Shown one piece after another: positions 44,604-54,787 of a stretch of DNA of 64,000 bases (positions are counted from its first letter, which is position 1; each line of letters starts with the position of its first letter). This DNA is from Kuschelorhynchus macadamiae (Eukaryota; Arthropoda; Insecta; Coleoptera; Curculionidae). A program made the translations under genes and the position numbers. Where the stretch lies: NCBI GenBank assembly GCA_030620095.1, contig JAUTXW010002146.1:248001-312000 (forward strand), written 5' to 3'. The notes under the pieces were generated by a model that did no database searches, had not been told where the DNA came from, and was given only the letters and a program-made list of their open reading frames with translations.

Positions 44604-45722
44604 CCTGTTCCTGTATTTGAAAGTGGTAGTTAATGTAGAATGTTGCCACACTCTTTCTCTGTTTGATAGCAGAGTATGTCTTTGTTTTAAGGTAATATAA
44701 ATCTACTCTAAATGGTTGATTGAAAGAGAGGCAGTAAAGTTAGTGTGCAAATCACCGACTGCTCAGGGAGATTGGTTCGATTTCTATTTATAAGGGCGCC
44801 AATAGTTCTATACCAGTTGACTGTTAACCGCTCTAGATGTTATGAGTACCACTCCTCAAGGCCACTAAGATAAAATTAATTAAACTTAATAGTAAAAAAA
44901 AACAAAAAAAAGCATATTCAACAAATAACATTTATTAACAAGTTCAGTGCTCCCCAAAATATTTCCAGAAATATGTATCTCCTGTAGGTTATTTTATATA
45001 ACGTATGAAAGAAATTGGCCTTAATTGAGGTTTTTTTTAAAAAAAAATGACAATTGACTGTGTAATGATCCTATGTTAATCAGTTTTCATACCTCATATG
45101 CTGAGAGAAAAATTTAAAGTATATTCAAATAAAGATCACTATCCAAATATTAGATCAACTGTGTAAAATGTTTTATGAAAATAGCTAAAGAATCACAAAA
45201 CAACAAACTAAATGTTCAATAAAACCTGAAAATTAAGTAATACGGATGAGAAAAGAAATTTTGAATCAGCTAATGACAGGTAAAAGTAATAGACTCCAAA
45301 ATCTATAAATGTTTATAAAGAAAATCTTTAAGTTGTTTTAATTTACGGAACAATTTGATCTAACAGTAAAAATTTATCAAAAGATGCAAAATAATCAAGC
45401 AAATAATTAACTTCATTAATTCAAATACAATTAACAATAATAGAATAAAAGAAAAGAGTATTATGTGAATCTAAGAGTAAGCAAATAACAAGAAAAATTT
45501 ATATAACTAAGTTTCAAATCCAATCACCAATATTACCTAACAAATTGACACCATTGTTTTATATCAAAATACCTTTCTAAAGCAAGTAAATACAATAAAT
45601 CATGAATATCACCACATATTCCAGTAGTGTTACCTGTCTATAACACTTATTATATACCTTGTATAAAATAACTAGATCTTATAAGTTAAAATTTCAAGAT
45701 GTGGTCACACTTTACAACAACA
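44604..45722. other. Interval without recognised genes
   Basis: AT-rich. 44,730-44,800 has a GGTTCGATTTC string that resembles a tRNA B box, but no convincing A box or tRNA fold. Otherwise nothing seen. Confidence 0.4.
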
Positions 45723-45884
45723 CTGTATCTTAAAGTATATTATACTATCAGATGTTGGCAGAAACCTATAGACTATTGTGTCATAAACTTATACTGTGAT
45801 GTTCTGTATCTTAAAGCCTACTATACGGTCAAATGTTGATAAAAACCTATAGATTATTGTGTCCTAAACTTATAATGTGATATT
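45723..45884. repeat. Two-copy tandem repeat, 81-bp unit
   Basis: Units begin CTGTATCTTAAAG at 45,723 and 45,804. They share 'aaacctatag', 'attgtgtc' and 'aaacttata.tgtgat'. Identity is about 80% by eye. Confidence 0.8.
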
Positions 45885-46139
45885 TGAGTATCAGCATGAG
45901 TTATAAAGTAAAAATAATCTTATTGACAACACCAATAATCATGGTTTATGCACACCAGCAGTAGTTAGAACTTTATATCAAAAATTATACTCTACACTCA
46001 AAAGAAATAGAAAAAAGTCATAAAGTTGATCAGCAATAAACAATAAAGTGAATTCAGCACAAGAGATGTTAAAATTAAGATACTTATCTAAGTGTCTATC
46101 AGCATCGGTGACTTAGATCAGCAGTCTATGATGTAAGTA
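45885..46139. other. Interval without recognised genes
   Basis: AT-rich, no motif. Confidence 0.4.
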
Positions 46140-46310
46140 TCATCGAAGACATTTCCAGCAGGAAAACTGGGTACGTACACACTTAAGTACTAGGTAACAG
46201 ACTTCTGCTCCACTTACAATGACACATCTAGGTTCAAACCCTGGTTAGGAGAACAGGAACAAGAAGTAGAAGAAGAGGGAGAAGAAGAAAAAAAAACCCT
46301 TATTTGATGG
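46140..46310 (+). repeat. Possible tRNA-derived SINE
   Basis: Contains GGTTCAAACCCTGG (46,232-46,245), a close B-box match, followed by a purine-rich (GAAGAA)n and A-run tail (46,262-46,300). A candidate A box (TAGGTAACAGAC, about 46,190) lies 40 bp upstream. No cloverleaf closes convincingly, so a SINE head is only a suggestion. Confidence 0.3.
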
Positions 46311-47149
46311 TAAAGGGTTTCTTAGTAGTCATTTCGTAAAGTTTGTCCCATCAAAAAAATATGGTAGGTGGTCAAGTGCAGTTAAATCCTCACAAGAGAG
46401 TAATAAAAGGTTCCTTAACCAAAAATATTAAGGTACAACGTAATTAAATACACATAGGAGCCTTTTTAACTAAGTTGCCGACGTAAATCCCAAAAGATGG
46501 CCTGGATTAAAACAGGATCAATTCGCCGACAAACTTTCACACTTAACCTTCATCTTCCAAAGAGACCAGAAGCTTAACCTACCTCACCACCAGGTCAAGG
46601 CAGCAGTACGGGGATGACAATCCGTCAGTGGTGCCACTTTACTAAAGTCAAACTGACCAAATCTGGACAATAGATAAGCCAATCTCTGAGCTGGATCACA
46701 GGAAAGAAAAAATATTTAAAGGAGAAGAAAGTAAAATTACTAATTGAACAAAACTAAGGCGCCATCTACACGAAGACTAGTGAATTGCCTCAATATGAAG
46801 CGGAAGAATTCGTTAAGCAGAGACCGCGAGCACCTTACTACATCGATAGGAGACTTACAGTACCGGATTTACGGATTTTTATGCATTAAAATGTAGTGAC
46901 GAAATTAAAATGTTACAATGTTTACTAAACTGGTTTGCGATGTTTTTATTTTTTTAACTAGTTTGTTGAACAGAACCAGCCTTTACTTGATGGAAATATA
47001 TTTTAACCAAGTAAACGAAAATGTTTGTATACAATTTCCACTTAATTTATTTTACAAACAATAAAACACATGACAACTGTTTCACTAACCTGTGGCCTCA
47101 CCAGATGTTAGATCTTTTAAATAAAAGTGTAACAAAAACTATGGGTATT
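46311..47149. other. Interval without recognised genes
   Basis: Less AT-rich in 46,440-46,860. No frame or family motif recognised. Confidence 0.4.
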
Positions 47150-47510
47150 AAATACATGAACCCGGTTTGCGGAAGGATTTTTCGTTATAGCCTAATAAAG
47201 ATTTAAATGGAGTACCATTTAGATCCAACTGATCGTTTAATAATGTGTTGTTATTTTTATGTTTGTTTATTTCCATACTTTCTAGTAAAGAAAATTTTTT
47301 AGTTTTTGGTTCTACATGTAAAATTTCAAAGTACTCATCGAAAGTATGGTTTTTCTGAATTAAACATTTAGAGTAATTGGAAGTATCTTTTTGCTTTCTG
47401 TAACTAAATGTATGCTCATTACTTCTTTTTTTTTAACATTCTGCCTGTTTGTCCAACATAAAATTTTGAACAGGTTCTACAGTTTAACTTTTATGGCACC
47501 GGATTTATTC
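47150..47510 (-). pseudogene. GIY-YIG endonuclease relic, PLE-like
   Basis: The minus strand from about 47,495 reads LNCRTCSKFYVGQTGRMLK, the second half of a GIY-YIG domain (family: C..C..YVGQTGR). After a frameshift it continues NEHTFSYRKQKDTSNYSK, CLIQKNHTFDEYFEILHVEP and KKFSLLESMEINKHKN. That is the usual H..xxHxFD..xxIL..E..xxLLE.E progression of PLE and related retroelement C-termini. It ends near 47,150. RT sequence is absent. The subfamily differs from PLE A, B and C. Confidence 0.78.
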
Positions 47511-48328
47511 TGTTTTTTGGGGGACGAAAACCTGGTGTGGGGCGTGTCATTTCAGAAAATCGTGTTTTTCGACCTATCGGCAGGAAAATCTCGGAAACTA
47601 TTAGAGATAGGACATTAAATTTGATACGTGTTTTTAGAGGAAACGTAGATCTCGAGATCTGTTTGAAACATTTTTCTGTACCACTTTTGATGCCGAAGAT
47701 ATGGTACCGCAAAGTTGACTAAAAAAGTCAAGTTCGATGTAACACGCTAAGATCGCTATATTTATTTTTTTTCTAACGAAACATTCTGGAACGATGGTTC
47801 TTCCGGTCCTACAGAAACCTATTGTTTTCGTTTGACAATTTTACGAATTTTTTTCGTTCGAAAAAAGGTTGTTTTGGGGCGCTTATGTCTCAAAGTGGGT
47901 GAGTCCTATAGAAATTTTTCAAGAGACGTTTAACATAGGAAATATCTAGGAGAATAAAAACCTAAATGCATCTCTGTCGAAAAAATGGCGAGAAAATAGA
48001 AATTTTTAAGAAAAACTGAAAGTTTTTGAAAAAGTCATAATAAATGAATTTTTTTTAGTCGCTTTTTTTTTATAAATAAAACTTGGCATCTGGTCAGAAA
48101 ACTAATGTAAGTGCTTAAAAAACTACAGAAAATGGATTATTTAGGAAGGGTCCTGTATTATATACAGGGGGTGCACTAACGATGTGAAATTTGCACCAAA
48201 GTTCCCAAGAATGGGCACATTACTTAATATTATCCTGTATTACAAGGAAACTAATATATCTAAGGCAGTAGAGTATTTTTCTACGAAACAAGATGTTTTT
48301 AGGTAGACCGTGACCAAATTTCGAGTTT

Positions 48329-48333
<5 letters not shown>
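47511..48333. other. Interval without recognised genes
   Basis: Overlapping small frames on both strands at 47,491-47,722 show no known motif. The 'tatatacagggggtgcac' at 48,161 resembles a mariner end without a partner. Confidence 0.4.
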
Positions 48334-48385
<52 letters not shown>

Positions 48386-48431
48386 CCACTCTTTATTATA
48401 TTTGATCCAATAAAAGGTTCATTATTGGCAA

Positions 48432-48488
<57 letters not shown>
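48334..48488. repeat. Two (TA)n arrays around a shared 58-bp sequence
   Basis: (TA)n at 48,334-48,379 and 48,437-48,488. The sequence between them is an inverted copy of 15,074-15,125. The second array runs directly into the CAGGGTTATTCACGC end of the following element. Confidence 0.85.
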
Positions 48489-48491
<3 letters not shown>

Positions 48492-51250
48492 GGTTATTCA
48501 CGCAACCCGTTCATTAAAAGTTTTTGATCATGCCACTTAGATAAAAATTTCAAATTTTGGGATTAAGGTAAGGTCAAGGGGTACTTCTTTTTTGAAATAT
48601 TTTCAACCTCCTGTCACTTCCGGTTTAACCGGAAGTTGGTATCAACTTGCTTATTTTAAATGGAACACCCTGTATTTTATGATATTTTTGGATTCTACGA
48701 AGAATTTTAATGCTATTTTATGCAGCATGTCCTATACCTAGGTTCAAGCGTTCTTAAGATACTTGACCTTGAACCAAAAATGAGCCTTAAGGGTACCAAA
48801 TTTTAAAAACTGATATTTTTGTAAGTTTTGAACATATAATCTTCATATTTTGCAGACGATCGGTAAATAATCTTAGGTTTCTATTTATTTTATTGAATTT
48901 GTCTATTTTTATACAGGGTGTCCTAAATTCAGCGGCAAACATTCACATTTTCAAAGCCGCTAAAGTCAGTTTTTTTAAATGGGACACCCTATAACTTTAT
49001 GCCCTATCAAATGTAGAATTTAATTTTCTGTCGAACTGTATTAAGGTTCCCTATACCTATTCGTAACCATTTTCGAAATAATCAGGTTTTTATTAAACTA
49101 TCATATGTATTTACTAAATGCTTACACCTTCCCGTAGTAAGCCATGGAAAAACAATTGTTGTGCTTTTCTATTCAACATGACAGCTGATTTAAAACTTTT
49201 AAATTAAAATAAAATAATACTCAAAAGCTGATATTCTCAATTTATTTTATATTCGCGGAGAATGTTACAAAAATATTGGAGAGAACGTAACATGTTTTTA
49301 ATGAAAAACATCCTCATTTATCGCCAATGAACTAGAGAAAATTGAAGAGTATTGAAACGAAATTTTTTCGTTTCGGAAAAGTTAAAGTTATAAAAAATGT
49401 AATAAATTGTTTACATTATTTTTAACCATATCTACTAAGTTCGAGAGTGTTCTAAAATTGTTTTAGTGAACTTAAAAATTATAGCAATCTAACAATCAAC
49501 AATAAATAAATAAAATAATAAAATTGAATTATAACAAATGTTCTATATGCTGTCCGTTCATTTGAAGACACATTTCAATTCTTCTTTGTACAGTTGCTGT
49601 GGCCCGTTGAATTTGTCCGTTTTCTAATTCGGCAAAAGCTGTTCGTATCCTGTCCAGTAAATCTTGTTGGTTATTTACTGGGGAAGCAGACTTTATCTTT
49701 GGTAAATCCCCATAAATAAGTCTAGGGGTGTTAAATCAGGCGATCGCGGGGGCCATCTCCAAGGGCCATTGGGACCAATCCAGCGATCTTCAAAAATTCG
49801 AGATAATTGGAGATAAACTGCAGCGGAATTATATGCTGGTGTCCCATCTAATTGATACCAATAATTTTGCAGCTCACCAATAGGAATTTCTTCTATAAAT
49901 TCAGAAACCGTCCCTCGTAGAATTTCCAAATACTTATCACTGTTTAAGTTGTCTTCATAAATACAGTACCGCACCTGATCATTTAATACTATACCGAAAA
50001 CATTGAAGCTAAACCTCTCTTGAGAACGCGTTTCGCGTAAAGCGTGCGGATTTTCTGCTGCCCAGAAATGTTCGTTTCTTCTATTTGTTATTCCTTCTCT
50101 AGAAAATTTCGCTTCATCGGTCCAAAATATTTTTGAAAGGAATTGAGGGTCCTCTTGAATTTTCAAAAACATGAATTCGCAAAATTCTACCCGTCGGACG
50201 TCATCACCAGGTCTCAAGGCTTGCACGTTTTGGAAGGAATAAGGGTGCATATGATTTTCGCTCAAGATTCTTTGGACAGATGAAGAAGAAATTCCCAAAT
50301 CGTTTTCTGCAGACGGTACTAAACTTTGCGGGTTTGCTTGGAAATAGGCTAATTTGTTTATTACGTTATCCTTGGCATTTGTCACTGGTTTCGGAACATT
50401 TTTTGTAACTTTAACCTTGCCAAAACGCAAAAAGTTCGTTTCAATCCTCTTGAATTTTGACTTGTTCATTGGCGGCAAATCAGGGTGGCGTTCATTAAAC
50501 ACACGACACGTTCTCTCCAAAATTTTATAACATTCTCCACGAATATAAAATAGATTGAGAATATCAGCGTTTGAGTATTCTTCCATTTCGATTTAGAAGA
50601 TTTAGTTTATCACTGACAGCTTTCGATAAATAACGCATACTAATCATCTGTCATATTGGATATTAGATCTCAATTGTTTTTCCATGGCTCACCATTGGAA
50701 CATGTAAACATTTAAGCAAATACATACGATATTTTTATAAAACTCAATTATTTCGAAAATGGTTACGAATAGGTATAGTGAACCTTAATACAGTTCGATA
50801 GAAAATGAAATTCTACATTTAATAATGCATAAAGTTATAGGGTGTCCCATTTAAAAAAACGGACTTTAGCGGCTTTGAAAATGTGAATGTTTGCCGCTGA
50901 ATTTAGGACACCCTGTATAAAAATAGACAAATTCAATAAAAAAATAGAAACCTAAGATTATTTACTGATCGTCTGCAAAATATGAAGATTATATCTTCAA
51001 AACTTACAAAAATATGAGATTTTAAAATTTGGTACCCCGAAGGCTCATTTTCGGTTCAAGGTCAAATATCTTAAGAACGCTTGAACCTAGGTTTAGGACA
51101 TGCTACATAAAATAGCATTAAAATTCTCCGTAGAATCCAAAAATATCATAAAATACAGGGTGTTCCATTTGAAATAAGCAAGTTGATACCAACTTCCGGT
51201 TAAACCGGAAGTGACAGGAAGTTGAAAATATTATAAAAAAGAAGTACCCC
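48488..51250 (-). mobile_element. DD41D element, fold-back form
   Basis: The transposase is on the minus strand with its 5' side to the right. The right arm (about 50,380-51,250) reappears inverted at 48,578 to about 49,405. The inverted copy includes not only the non-coding end but also the first 60 or so transposase codons (left copy near 49,215-49,400). The element's own 3' end is thus replaced by an inverted copy of its 5' end. The outermost left 90 bp (48,488-48,577), with the CAGGGTTATTCACGC terminus next to TA, have no counterpart at the right, which seems truncated at 51,250. Confidence 0.82.
49529..50586 (-). pseudogene. DD41D (rosa-type) transposase, best-preserved copy
   Basis: ATG at 50,584-50,586. 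One uninterrupted 297-codon frame to 49,693. N-terminus MEEYSNADILNLFYIRGECY and NERHPDLPPMNKSKFKRIE (first HTH), then ENDLGISSSSVQRILSENH (second HTH). Catalytic residues: FWTDEAKFSREG (Asp 1), YQLDGTPAYNS (Asp 2), WPPRSPDLTPLDLF (Asp 3), with 41 residues between the second and third. Two small shifts after PLDLF (near 49,705 and 49,680) break the tail, which continues as LWGFTKDKVCFPS, then NNQQDLLDRIRTAF and MNGQHIEHLL, ending TAA at 49,529. All three catalytic Asp survive, so this is the youngest or best-kept copy of the group here. Confidence 0.9.
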
Positions 51251-51564
51251 AATTCATAATAGTAATCGAAATTATTTCCAGACGCACGGATGGAGCATTT
51301 ATTTGACTACAAAAAAACATTTTCCTCTAACTACTCAGCAAGTGAGTGAAAATTCGATTTAAAGAAAAAAGTGCACATATCGGTCAAGAATCGATAGGTA
51401 CCGATCCATATACGACGCGACATGATAGGAGGCCTTGGCCTAGGATGATAATAAAATTTACAGAGATTTTTGACATGCCGGTTGGGTGATGTACTTTTCG
51501 CCCTAAGTTTATTTTTTTTATGTAATGATTTACTTTCTGCAAATAGGTTTTTAACCCTTATAAT
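51251..51564. other. Spacer without recognised genes
   Basis: Overlapping minus and plus frames here show no motif. It lies between the DD41D fold-back element and hAT element 4. Confidence 0.4.
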
Positions 51565-53657
51565 TAGGCTTAGGATATATATGCATTTGCGTGAAAGCAT
51601 ATGCACAAGCATATTTTGGCAATTTTTGTATTTAAATGTATATTTTGCAGTTATTACAGGAAAAATGCATATATTCTAATTTTTCTGAATATATTTTTAT
51701 TTCCCAAGACAAATTTGATGTATTTCAAATATAATCCATAATAACAAAATAATAAAAAATGTCTAACTGCTGGCAGGCCAAGGGTTTTACCCATCCTTTC
51801 TTAAAATTGTTATAGGTACCCAATAAAATACCTGTGAATTAAAACCTATGGATTTACTACGGATTTACAATAATAAATACGCACTTTTTAAGAATGTTAG
51901 AAATAATTTTTCAATTCAGTTTAGTTTACACAACAAAAGCGTTCATTAAGTGCGGTATTAAATCAATTCGTGAAAGACTTTCCTGATTTTACGACTGACG
52001 GTTTTAGGCTGTTTTGTAAATATTGTGATTGTCCTGTTACTGCGAACAAGAAATTCTAAGTGACACAACACATTGGAACTACAAAGCATCAGATCCCACG
52101 AAGTAAAAAGTGTGCTCAGAAACAAGCTTTAATCACCACAGCATTTTCACCACGACCGGGATCCAAATGATCAAAGTTCAATGCAAGGCGTTTATTAGTG
52201 CGGATATACCACTGAATAGATTTAGTAATCCTGCCCTGAAGTCATTTTTAGAGCAGTACACAAAGACATCAATTCCACATGAATCCACGTTAAGGAAAAA
52301 CTATGTTCCAGATTTGTACAATAAGACAGTTACTGAATTGCGGGCAAAAGTAGAAGATAAAAGTATATGGGTGTCACTAGACGAAACAACTGATGTGGAA
52401 CAGAGATGTGTTGCTAATTTTGTTTTTGGTGTGTTGGGTGTAGAAGCAGGAAGGGATAAATCATATTTACTTACAATGAAGACCTTAGACAAAGGAAATC
52501 ATTCAACTGTTGTTTGATTATTTAACGACTCTCTCACCCGGTGGTATTAAATATGATAGAGTGTTAGTGGCAATTACAGATGCTGTTCTATACATGTGTA
52601 AAGCAAAGTGGTCTACAAATATTGTACCCTAAAATGATACATGCCACATGTCTTGCCCATGGACTTCATCGAGTTGCAGAACAAGTTCGTGCTTTTTATC
52701 CACGAGTCTCGGCGAAGAAAGTATTCCTAAAAGCTCCGACTCGGGTAGAAAAATTTAGGGAAACTGCAGGAAACATCCCCCTGCCCCCATCACCAATTGT
52801 AACTAGATGGGGAACTTGGATAAACGCTGCCATTTATTACGTAGAACATTTCGAGGCAATAAAAAACATAGTCAACCAATTTAATGTGGAATACTCACAT
52901 TGTATACAAGAAGCACAAAACGTTTTGCGCAAAGAAGATGTACGTGAGGATTTAATTTACATTAAAAACGATTTTTCTTGCTTGTCTGATACTATAAAAA
53001 AAATGGATATGAAAGGACTTTCTTTGCCAAAAAGCGTAGAAATGATAGAAAAACTGAGTGAAACTATAACTAACACTAAGAATAAAGAAATTTGGCAAAA
53101 AAATAGCTACGGTTTTACAAAAAAATATTGGTTACAAAAATTTGAAAAATATTAATGCAGTTTTGGACAATAAAGAGACATTGATTCCAGATAATGAACA
53201 ATTTTTAATAAACAGTGATTTGAATATGTTCCAACTGTATCTTGTGATGTTGAACGAGTATTTTCTGAGTATAAAGTACTATTGTTAGATAATAGAAGAA
53301 AATTTGAATTTGATAATTCGTTACATCATATAGTTATAAAATGTAACCGCAACTTGTTGGATAACAAAATTAAACAGGTTTATTCTTTAGTTAGTTTGTT
53401 TAGTTAGCTATATATTAAAATTTTATTTAAAAAAATACTTTTATTATATAGTTGTATTAATATAATAATTACTGGTAAAAATAGCGTCTTAAGGATAGCT
53501 TGAAGTGTAAATAATATATTTTAATTGCTATACTTTTGCTTTATTTGTTTTTTTGATCCGATAATAAATGCATGTTTAAGTGCATATTTTCCCTTGTTTC
53601 GGAGCATATTTGCATGCATATTTTTAGATTTTTAATTGCATAATTATCCTAAGCCTA
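51565..53657 (+). mobile_element. hAT element 4 with perfect target duplication
   Basis: 2,093 bp with inverted ends TAGGCTTAGGATA (51,565) and TATCCTAAGCCTA (to 53,657), flanked on both sides by CTTATAAT (51,557-51,564 and 53,658-53,665). Subterminal 'gcatatttt'-type strings recur at both ends. It carries a plus-strand transposase of a different hAT lineage from elements 1-3. Confidence 0.93.
51955..53400 (+). pseudogene. hAT transposase with BED-like finger (CGGBP1-like lineage)
   Basis: Order: FVKDFPDFTTDGFRLFCKYC, a stop, then IGTTKH (BED-like finger C..C...H, about 51,955-52,095). Next are VQCKAFISADIPLNRFSN and HESTLRKNYVPDLYNKTV, then VSLDETTDVEQRCVANF with the catalytic Asp (52,110-52,517). 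After a shift near 52,517 comes a TDAVLYM-like start, then MIHATCLAHGLHRVAEQV (the CxxH/H block), KKVFLKAPTRVEKFRETA and PSPIVTRWGTWINAAIYY (52,580-53,155). The C-terminal dimerisation segment is scattered over frames at 53,225-53,390 (SCDVERVFSEYK, LLLDNRRKFEFDNSLHH). A handful of stops and frameshifts make it inactive. Confidence 0.88.
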
Positions 53658-53665
53658 CTTATAAT

Positions 53666-54787
53666 TGTTTTTACCGATATATTTCTATGAAAATTGGCAA
53701 TATATGTTCTTCTTGCTACACTGGCATTTTCTTGACACTTATAATACAGCGTTACAAGTTTGTCATTTAATGAATATCTCATTACGGCAAGTTGATATAA
53801 TATCTACTAATACGTTAAAATTACAGTGATTTTTACATCATAAGATAGCTTATCAAAAACTAAGGAATGTAATAGTTATTTTGCTCTAGGTCCAACCGTT
53901 CAGGTGCTATGACGGCTCAAAGAAGCAAAAATGTCAATTTTCAAACATCAATAAATCAAAAACATTTGAAGATCGAGATATACCCTTATTAAAAAATACT
54001 TAGAATTGACCATAGAATCCAAAAATGTAATAATATATAGGGTGTTCCTTTTAAAGAACGCAGCATCCTTGATGTAAGTCTTTTGTTTGTAATTCAATTG
54101 TTTTTTTGTTACGATTTTCGAATTCTCCGAGCTAAAATACATCGATTGGTCAAAAAAATACCGTTTTTCCTCCTCAATGGAAGACCTTGTACATACACAT
54201 AAAAAATAGTAAAACGAGAGCTGGATTCAAAGTTTAGAACGCGAATTTTGGGTCCATAGAGCTTGTACAGACATTGGTACATCAATGGTGTTCTACACAT
54301 GTCCAAACTAATAGTCAGATGACGATTTTTGAACTGTTTGTGTTAAGTAGTTATGTCTGCCTCTAAGCGATAGTTTCGAATATTTTTTTAGTTAATATTT
54401 TTGTTATTCTATGTGTTGGAGCCTTATGTGTCAATTTGCCCCAGATTGGGGAATGTTGTCACAGCGGAACGTGGCGGAATATTACTAGTACTTTTGACTA
54501 CCTAAATCAAAAATGTTTAATCTTGCAACAGTTTTTATATTAGTAATATAATGTTTATATGCTGCATTTTTTCAAATTTTTTGGTTTGCAAATTTTCGAG
54601 AAAAAATGTTTTTATCAAAAATGCGACATGCCCCGCCCTCTTCTATGTATCCATAAAATGGTCTTCTTTTTGGTGATTATAAATATACCAGGTTTGATAC
54701 TTTTATCTTTAAAAATACCCGAGAAATTGGACGAAAGGGTCAATGTTTTAGAGACGGCGAAGAACGTTCTACTACATAGTGTACTTA
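53666..54787. other. Interval without recognised genes
   Basis: Contains an 'atatatagggtgttcctttt' mariner-like end near 54,034 and moderately AT-rich unassigned DNA. A frame running 54,559-54,924 crosses the (ATT)n tail of the next element and so is not a gene. Confidence 0.4.
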
